Origin: Cordia subcordata
Lineage: Eukaryota > Streptophyta > Magnoliopsida > Boraginales > Cordiaceae
Reading direction: 5' to 3'
NCBI GenBank assembly: GCA_028554755.1
Contig: JAPTOF010000009.1
Coordinates: forward strand, 1,034,501 to 1,098,500
DNA length: 64,000 nt
Shown here: positions 58,185-64,000 of the stretch, in pieces
How positions within the stretch are numbered: the first letter of the stretch is position 1
Layout: the number at the start of each line of letters is the position of its first letter
Program-made: the position numbers and the translations under genes
The notes under the pieces: model-generated
What the model was told of the DNA's origin: nothing
The model's database searches: none
Seen by the model: the letters and a program-made list of their open reading frames with translations, nothing else

Positions 58185-58469
58185 AATTTTCAATCTTTCT
58201 TTAAAAGGGTTAACCAAAGGAGAACCCCTTTCCCACCTGACCAGAGGCCCCTTAACCAAGCGGGAGGTAAATCGAGGGATGTGCGTGAGTGGCAGCCCGA
58301 CCAGGGAGAGGACCAACGGGCGTGGAAATCCAGCAACAGCCCCCGCAATATTTCAGCGGAGTACTGCCGCCACACGGACTCGATCCCGCGTTGTCAGGGT
58401 GTCTCCACCCTAATCACCTGGCCACTTACCAACTCACCTATGCCCCTGGGGGCAATTTTCAATCTTTCT
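58185..58469 (-). mobile_element. tRNA-derived SINE with 16-bp target duplication
   Basis: AATTTTCAATCTTTCT occurs at 58185-58200 and again at 58454-58469. The 253 bases between are GC-rich in an AT-rich setting. On the reverse strand they start TGCCCCCAGGGGCA and carry an A box TAGGTGAGTTGG (58440-58429; 11 of 12 to TRGCNNAGYNGG) and a B box GGATCGAGTCC (58386-58376; 10 of 11 to GGTTCGANNCC), the internal RNA polymerase III promoter of tRNA genes and SINEs. The body ends near GGTTAACCCTTTTAAAG. The long forward frame across it is not a gene. Confidence 0.88.
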
Positions 58470-58475
58470 ATCTCG

Positions 58476-58849
58476 AAGTATAAATGCGTTTTTTTTTCCT
58501 TTTATTTTCATTTTTGGCCCTTCTAGCCTTCGCTTTTGCTCAAATCTCTCTTTGTCTTCCAAAACCCTTCATCTTTGCTTTTCTGATAGTTATTCATCAC
58601 TGCTACCAGGGACATCTCTGGAGTCTTCCCTGTTCCGTTTGTCTCCCTTCTTTAAAGCTTCCTTCATCTTTTTCTTTCACAAGTACGTTTCGCTTGACAC
58701 CTTTCTCCTTTCATTTGCTTACTTTTCTTGTTCAATTGTTTCTAGCACACCTATTCTTTCTTTATTGCATCTTCATTCTCTCTTACGCGTTTGATGTCCA
58801 AATCCCCTAGTCTGTTTAGAAATAATGAAGATAACCCCTACCATCCATG
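58476..58849 (+). promoter_or_regulatory. TATA-like box and leader of PF04195-like copy 2
   Basis: AGTATAAATGCG at 58477-58488 is followed by a pyrimidine-rich leader with many TTTCTT/CTTCAT runs and no coding signal. The SINE target site lies immediately upstream, so the SINE inserted within about 10 bases of this box. Confidence 0.45.
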
Positions 58850-61510
58850 TCCAATCCCGACGACTATAGGGTTAGGGTTTCTTTGGGGTTTTCGGGTATT
58901 TTTGACAATTTAGGGACTTTTGAGACTCCTGCCCCTACTAGCCCCACTACCTGCGAGAAGGTTTTGACTTTAGTTTTAGTGAGGATTTTGTCTTAGATTC
59001 ACTTAGTGAGAGGTTGTTTTCGACTGTTCCCGTGTCTGCCATAGATTATGATCATAGCACCGTGCTTGGGGAAGTGGTTGAGAACTAAGAAATCTATTCT
59101 CTCGAGGATTGGGTCGTCAAAGCGGGCGAGATGGCCCAGAATAATGATCCTGCTAATTCTTTTACCTTGGACAAAGATTCCCAATGAAGAAGGGAGGAAG
59201 CCTTGGCATCCAATCATGAAGACACCGATGATGGTCCCTGCCAAGGATGAGGGCTTGGAAGATACAGATATTGAGGACGTCCCAATGGAAGAAACGCCAA
59301 TGACAAACCTTCAATGCTTTAGCAAAGGAACTAGTGCCGGACCCCAATATTTTGGATAATATAACATTTCATCACAGGGTTCCCTAGGATAACATTATCA
59401 TGCTGCCCAACCCTGGAGAGTACGCTTGCGTAGGGAAGGAGGGTGAGATCGCGATTTGTGAAGACTTTTTCACCATAGGACTAAGGTTGTCAATTCCTAA
59501 GTTCATTCGAGACTACCTCAAGCATTACGGGCTTTGATCTGTCCGATGATGCCCGAATGGCTGGCAGCCCTTGTCAGTTGGTATTCATACCTGAGGGCAA
59601 ATAGGATCAAGCCCACCGTGAACCTTTTTCGTTATATGTTCCATTTGGCCCAGGACCGAGAAAAAGGATGGTATTACATCGCGGCTTAGAACCAACAGGT
59701 AGTTTTGAAAGGAAACCCTTCCTCCTACAAAGGCTGGCATAATAAGTATGCCTTCATAGGTTGTCCCAGCCTGTAGGGTGTTATCCTCGAATGGACTTAG
59801 TTGAACGTTACTTGCAATATTGGGAAGAAGCTTATCCAAGTCCCTCAACTGACCCGAAGAGAGGAAGAGAGATATAATACCCTCAGGGATATGGAAAGGG
59901 ATTTGTTCCCCACCTTCTAGGCCCTTAAAATGGTCAAGGCCTCTAGGTTGTACCTCGAGTTTTTGCCATGGTCGATTGCTTATGGTCTGAGTTAAAACCT
60001 TTAATGTTTTATTTACCTTGGCTGATCTAATATCTTTTATACTCAAATGATCTTTTTTCTTTTTAGATATGACTAGTGGAAGAAGAAGGTAGCTCACTTC
60101 ACAGCAGGAAAAGATGCAGCACCAACTTATGACACGCTATGAAGGTAACCAAGCTACATAGGCATCTAGCCCACAAGGCCAAGGAGACCACTCTGATCGA
60201 GCAACTCTTCAAGGCTAGCAAGGAGCTCCAGATATCCACCCCGCTCAGGGCATTGTCATCCAGGAAGGCGGTCGCCTCCTCGCCCCAGCCCCAACTACAA
60301 ATGAGGAAGCAAGCGCCCATCGAGGAGGCGTCCAACGACTTGAAGGACAGAAGGCCCCTCCAACGCTATAGAGGGGACCCTCCATGCTCAGATGACATAG
60401 AATCCTCTCACGCTGCTGAACACAGGAGGAGGTCACCATCTTTGGGCCCTTCTCCCCCACCGTTGACCGTCGCCGTCAACACCACACAATCAGGATTGTA
60501 AGAGATCCTCATGATCAACCTAGGGGTACCGGTCGAAACATCTCTGCCCCAGTTACCTCTGCTCGCATCTTTGATCTCTTTTGTTCGCTAGGCACTGCGA
60601 ATAATAGGGTAAGTCCTCTTTTATCCATCTTATGTCTTTGCATACTTAATTTTGCTTTCTTTGTTTCTTTTTTTTTTTTCACTTATCTCCTTTCTTGCTT
60701 CAATCGGGAGGTCTTTTGTTAGACTCCCTGAAGCGATCAAGTTTTCAGGCCATACGATAAATGAGCTGGCCAACCGCTCTCTAGACATTATTGATATAGA
60801 TTGAAAAATTGAAGAAGTCCAGAGAGAATGCCCGAACGTGACACCTCTCGAAGCTTTAGAACATGAGGACTCAGCACGCCGAAGAGCTGAGAGAGAAAGA
60901 GGAAAAGATAAGAAGAAAGACGGCCAGATCGGCTCACTGTCGAACTCCATCAACAGCCAGCATCTAGAAGCTCCATGAAGAAGTAGAGGGTCTCTAACTG
61001 GACAGGGAGGCTGCCGCCCGCCGTATCGCCCAGTTGGAGAAGGAGCTCCAGAACACAAAGTAGTTCGCCATTGCAGAGTACTAAGCCTGTACCGGGTACA
61101 ATTCTGAACTGTTCGAGCAGGTGGTAGTACAATATGAGAGCGACATAGAGGTCGGAGCCCAAAAGGCCGCAGAGCTACTGCAGAGAGGGATCCTCCTGCT
61201 CCCCTTGAGTCCCTGGTCGAGGCTGTTCTCAATAAGCTAGATCCTCTGCCTCTACTTCCTGATGCTCCCGATGCTATTGCTAGGGGTTCGGAGAATGTTG
61301 TCCCCAATCTCCGAGCGGTTGTTGTCGCCGATCTCCAAGCGATAGTATCTAATCTTGTGACGGTGGAGACTGAGGCTCCTGTAAAGAGATGGCCCCTATG
61401 CCTCCAATTGTGGTCGTCGAGGCAGAGAAGATTAGTTTGAAGGGGCTACAATGGCGATCGAGGGAGAAGTGGTGCAGGTTGTCGATGGTCCTGATGTTGC
61501 CGCTGTAGCT
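58850..61510 (+). pseudogene. 'Putative gypsy type transposon' (PF04195-like) gene, copy 2
   Basis: The forward sister of 31501-34218. It shares the early phrase 'CTACTAGCCCCACTA', then LPNPGEYACVGKEGEIAICE and FFTIGLRLSIPKFIRDYLKH (59400-59530), NLFRYMFHLAQDREKGWYYI and GNPSSYKGWHNKYAF in another frame (59620-59760). An intron-like gap ending TTTTTAG (60066) follows, then a charged segment and NISAPVTSARIFDLFCSLGT (60535-60600). Next are a GTAAGT donor (60609), a second gap, and a long Glu/Arg/Lys coiled-coil-like part (60800-61180) with an acidic tail. Stops and frameshifts are frequent. GC is clearly higher than in copy 1. The 225-codon reverse frame at 60630-61307 is antisense. Confidence 0.6.
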
Positions 61511-61749
61511 TGGTCTTTATTTTTATGTCTTTTTTGGAAAAATGATGTATAAATTTTGAACAATTTTTACTTTTTGTTAAGTTGTATTGAACAATTTTTG
61601 TTATTTCTTTAAAGTGTGTCATGGCCTTTTTATACGCTATGTGTTTTATGTATATATCTATCTACTTTTTTCATCCTTGAATTGATGAACGTTTGCTTGT
61701 GTTTGTTATGCTGTTATTTGTCATGGGGAACTTGTCAATCTCTTAGCTT
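61511..61749. other. 3' flank of PF04195-like copy 2
   Basis: AT-rich and non-coding, with no polyadenylation signal I would rely on. It meets the Sirevirus-like LTR. Confidence 0.3.
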
Positions 61750-63137
61750 TGTTGCACATTTAACGTAGTTTACCGATAAGAGAATGTTTCTGATGTTTAA
61801 CTAAATAAACAACATATAGGTGCAAATATTTTAAGGGGTGAATTAAGAGATTTAACAATTTTCATCTTTAAAAATTCACCAAATAAATTAAACAATTTCT
61901 CTTAAACAATATATCAAACACAAGGATATCAATCAAGCAAATAATGCAGATAAAGAGTAGAGAGTAAGAAGACAAATGACTTTTAGGTGATGCGGCCGAT
62001 CCTACGTCCACCGTCCAAGGATGCTCCCCTTAGGACTTCAACAATCTTCACTAAAATGCTTCTTCAAATCTTGGTGAAGCACAAACCAAGTTTTACAACT
62101 CTTTGAAACCACCTCTCAAAGAACCCATGAAATTTCCTCTTTAAGATTTCCCCACGCTCTTTGAAAGTTTACCAAATATTCTCACAATATTTTCAAGCTA
62201 TTTGAGTGTTTATACAATTAGGAAGAATGTCAAAATGGTGAAAGATAGATTGGTTCTTCTTACAAGAAGATATAACAAATAAAACTCTTGAAAGCTCAAA
62301 GATAAGTGTAGCTCAAAGATTTCAGCAATTGAATGATGATTTGATATTTTGCAAGCTTATATTTATGATTTAGAATGTGTTTAAATGAGTATTTAAAGAG
62401 AAATTTTTTGTTAGGGTTTGGTAGGTGAAGAAATGAATGAATTTAAGGCTGAAGGGTAATAAAACGGCTAGTACATTTAATGCAGAACCTGCTCAATCGG
62501 CCAACCGGCTTGCCCCTTTGCTTCACTGAGTAGGCCAAATGCCTTAGTCGATCGACCTGCTAGGGGGCCCGGCTTTTCCCCTGCATTTCTATTTTGGTTG
62601 GATGACCACCCTGGTTAGCCAGTCAACCAACTTAGGGGTCTAACCACTCCAGAAAGTCCGAAACAAAGCCAAACAAGCCTAAAACACAATTTAAACAAAT
62701 TTTGACAAGCTTTCATAGCACTTTGTAAACAATTTTTCGAAGTTTGGAATCATTCCAAAACACATGTTTATGCTATGTATGCATTCAAATCATTTTTGCA
62801 TTTTTTTTGAAAGACAATATTCATGAGATTTAAATTGTGTGTGTCATGAAAAAATGGAAACTTGAGCTATTACTTGCGATTCTAAGGCATTTCACAAAGG
62901 ACCAATATATCTAGTACCCTTTATAATACCTTTTCTCCGCCTTATGACTTCTCATCATCTTCTTCTTCAAATTTGAGCACTTTGATATATAATGTTCTTC
63001 ATGGCTCATTTTCTTCTATCTTTCAAGCATCTATCTTTTACAATTCATATTTGACACTTCACAAGATGTTTCTAGTAAAATGAACATATTTAGTATTAAT
63101 CAAATTTTTCATCAACAAAATCAATAACGAATCAACA
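61750..63137 (-). mobile_element. Sirevirus-like copia LTR
   Basis: On the given strand it runs from TGTTGCACATT (61750) to ...CGAATCAACA (63137), so TGTTGAT...CAACA in element orientation. The right edge is fixed by a PPT. The left edge is chosen from the matching TGTTG/CAACA ends. A palindrome block at 62490-62640 contains TTAGTCGATCGACC, AATCGGCCAACCGG and AGCCAGTCAACC, with TATA-like TTTAAATACTC further on (about 62385). No coding sequence. Length about 1388 bp. Confidence 0.72.
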
Positions 63138-63152
63138 ATCTCCCCTTTTTTG
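63138..63152 (-). other. Sirevirus-type polypurine tract
   Basis: In element orientation CAAAAAAGGGGAGAT precedes TGTTGAT. The context TTTGTCATCATCAAAAAAGG is the well-known PPT neighbourhood of Sireviruses. It identifies the LTR at 61750-63137 as a 3' LTR. Confidence 0.85.
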
Positions 63153-64000
63153 ATGATGACAAATTATTGCTAGAAGGTTTAAAGATCTAAAAATTTTACT
63201 CCCCCTTAATATGAGCATTATTTCTAAGTAAAAGCATGGTGTGGAAATACTCCCCTTTACAACTTTACCTTATGCACATTTAAACAACTAGCTTATAAAC
63301 AAACTCATGCACTATCAAACAAGCAATATACTTCTAAACTAGCAATTTACTAAACTCAATAAGCCAAGCAAACTAGCAATATACTTCTTACTTCTTCTCC
63401 CCCTATGGCATCATGAAAATCAATAATATGGACATAAGCAATAGTTATGTAGTACAATAAAAACAATAGCGAAGTAATGCAAAGGAAAGAGCATGCAAGC
63501 AAGGTTATGATAAACAGATAAAGCATAGAAATGGATGAAAAAACAATAAAAACCAATAATCTATAAAAGAACTAATCATAAAATGCATAATCCATAAAAG
63601 AACTAATCAGTCTAACTAGAATGGTAAAGGAAAAGTAGCATTTTTAGAAATCAATAAGAAAAGTTTTTCAACTGGTTAAATTTATGAAAAAGATCATGGT
63701 GGATTCAGGGTGCACGGTCATGATGATCCTTGAAGTACTCATTCATGTCAGAGCACACGCCTGTTATTTCTGAGTCAATGTGCTCTCTCCATTGTGTAAG
63801 TTCAATCCATTGAGTAGTCATTGTTGTTCTCATCTCCCCCATCCTAGCATTTAAGGCTTGTAACTAGGCGGAATTTGTGTTAAGACTGATGGATCTTCTT
63901 GTTGACCCATAGAGCTCGAGCTTGCACCTCTGTGCATCTCAATCCATCTTTGTTCATCAACATGTCCTTGTGCCTTTGATTCTCTCATTACTCTCCTAAG
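63153..64000 (-). pseudogene. Sirevirus-like internal 3' region with coding remnant
   Basis: On the reverse strand the far right reads LRRVMRESKAQGHVDEQRWI then EMHRGASSSSMGQQEDPSVL. Another frame gives ALNARMGEMRTTMTTQWIEL and TQWREHIDSEITGVCSDMNE (about 63715-64000). A helical, Gln/Glu/Met-rich segment just upstream of the PPT is compatible with the extra downstream ORF some Sireviruses carry. No RNase H is seen in the window, and the family is an inference from position. 63153-63700 is non-coding, AT-rich. Confidence 0.4.

Noticed and set aside
58376..58440. Possible tRNA gene (A and B boxes)
   Set aside because: No cloverleaf could be drawn by eye. The 253-bp unit with target duplications is a SINE body.
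57948..58526. 192-codon forward ORF
   Set aside because: It runs through the SINE and both copies of its target duplication, so it is a chance frame in GC-rich DNA.
60630..61307. 225-codon reverse ORF
   Set aside because: Antisense to the coiled-coil-like part of PF04195-like copy 2, whose forward blocks match copy 1.

Overview
This window is nuclear DNA of a flowering plant, most likely a eudicot. It is a dense nest of decayed transposable elements around one small island of host-gene remnants. Support comes from plant Ty3/gypsy (Athila/Tat-type), Ty1/copia (Tork-like and Sirevirus-like), L1-type LINE, MULE and tRNA-derived SINE sequences, and from pieces of plant CDKA, TIM17 and Gfo/Idh/MocA-oxidoreductase genes. 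No prokaryotic features and no intact transposable-element gene were seen. Nearly every coding trace carries stops and frameshifts.

Layout. 1-5.8 kb: gypsy fragments and LTRs, one of which contains a copia solo LTR with a perfect 5-bp target duplication (932-2826). 6.2-9.4 kb: reverse-strand L1 LINE split by a short LTR-type element. 10.0-10.5 kb: a LINE 3' end. 10.6-14.8 kb: internally deleted gypsy element (LTR, RNase H, integrase, 3' region). 14.8-17.5 kb: Sirevirus-like RNase H fused in frame to a MULE transposase remnant. 17.8-27.1 kb: a copia element with both LTRs, PBS, gag, pol and PPT. 27.1-31.5 kb: gypsy element without pol. 31.5-34.2 kb: first copy of a 'putative gypsy type transposon' (PF04195-like) gene. 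34.4-48.7 kb: gypsy LTRs, gag and pol pieces in both orientations. They include a second copia solo LTR (39217-40939), a 4 x 112-bp tandem array and an oxidoreductase fragment inserted in the reverse transcriptase. 48.7-56.7 kb: host island, with the 5' part of a CDKA-like gene (reverse strand, promoter and 5'-UTR intron visible), an unidentified forward gene with two frame-compatible exons, a TIM17 pseudogene and two related MITEs. 57-61.5 kb: second PF04195-like copy, with a SINE (58201-58453, 16-bp target duplication) just upstream of its TATA-like box. 61.7-64 kb: Sirevirus-like LTR with PPT and some upstream coding remnant.

The genes do not form a working pathway. The history read here is repeated nesting, LTR-LTR recombination to solo LTRs, internal deletion and filler-DNA repair. 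The most intriguing unexplained signal is a cluster of GGTCGACC-centred palindromes. It recurs upstream of TATA-like boxes in the gypsy LTRs, and also in the Sirevirus-like LTR and the copia leader. I found no convincing new autonomous system. Coordinates of degenerate elements are approximate to tens of bases unless a terminal motif is stated.
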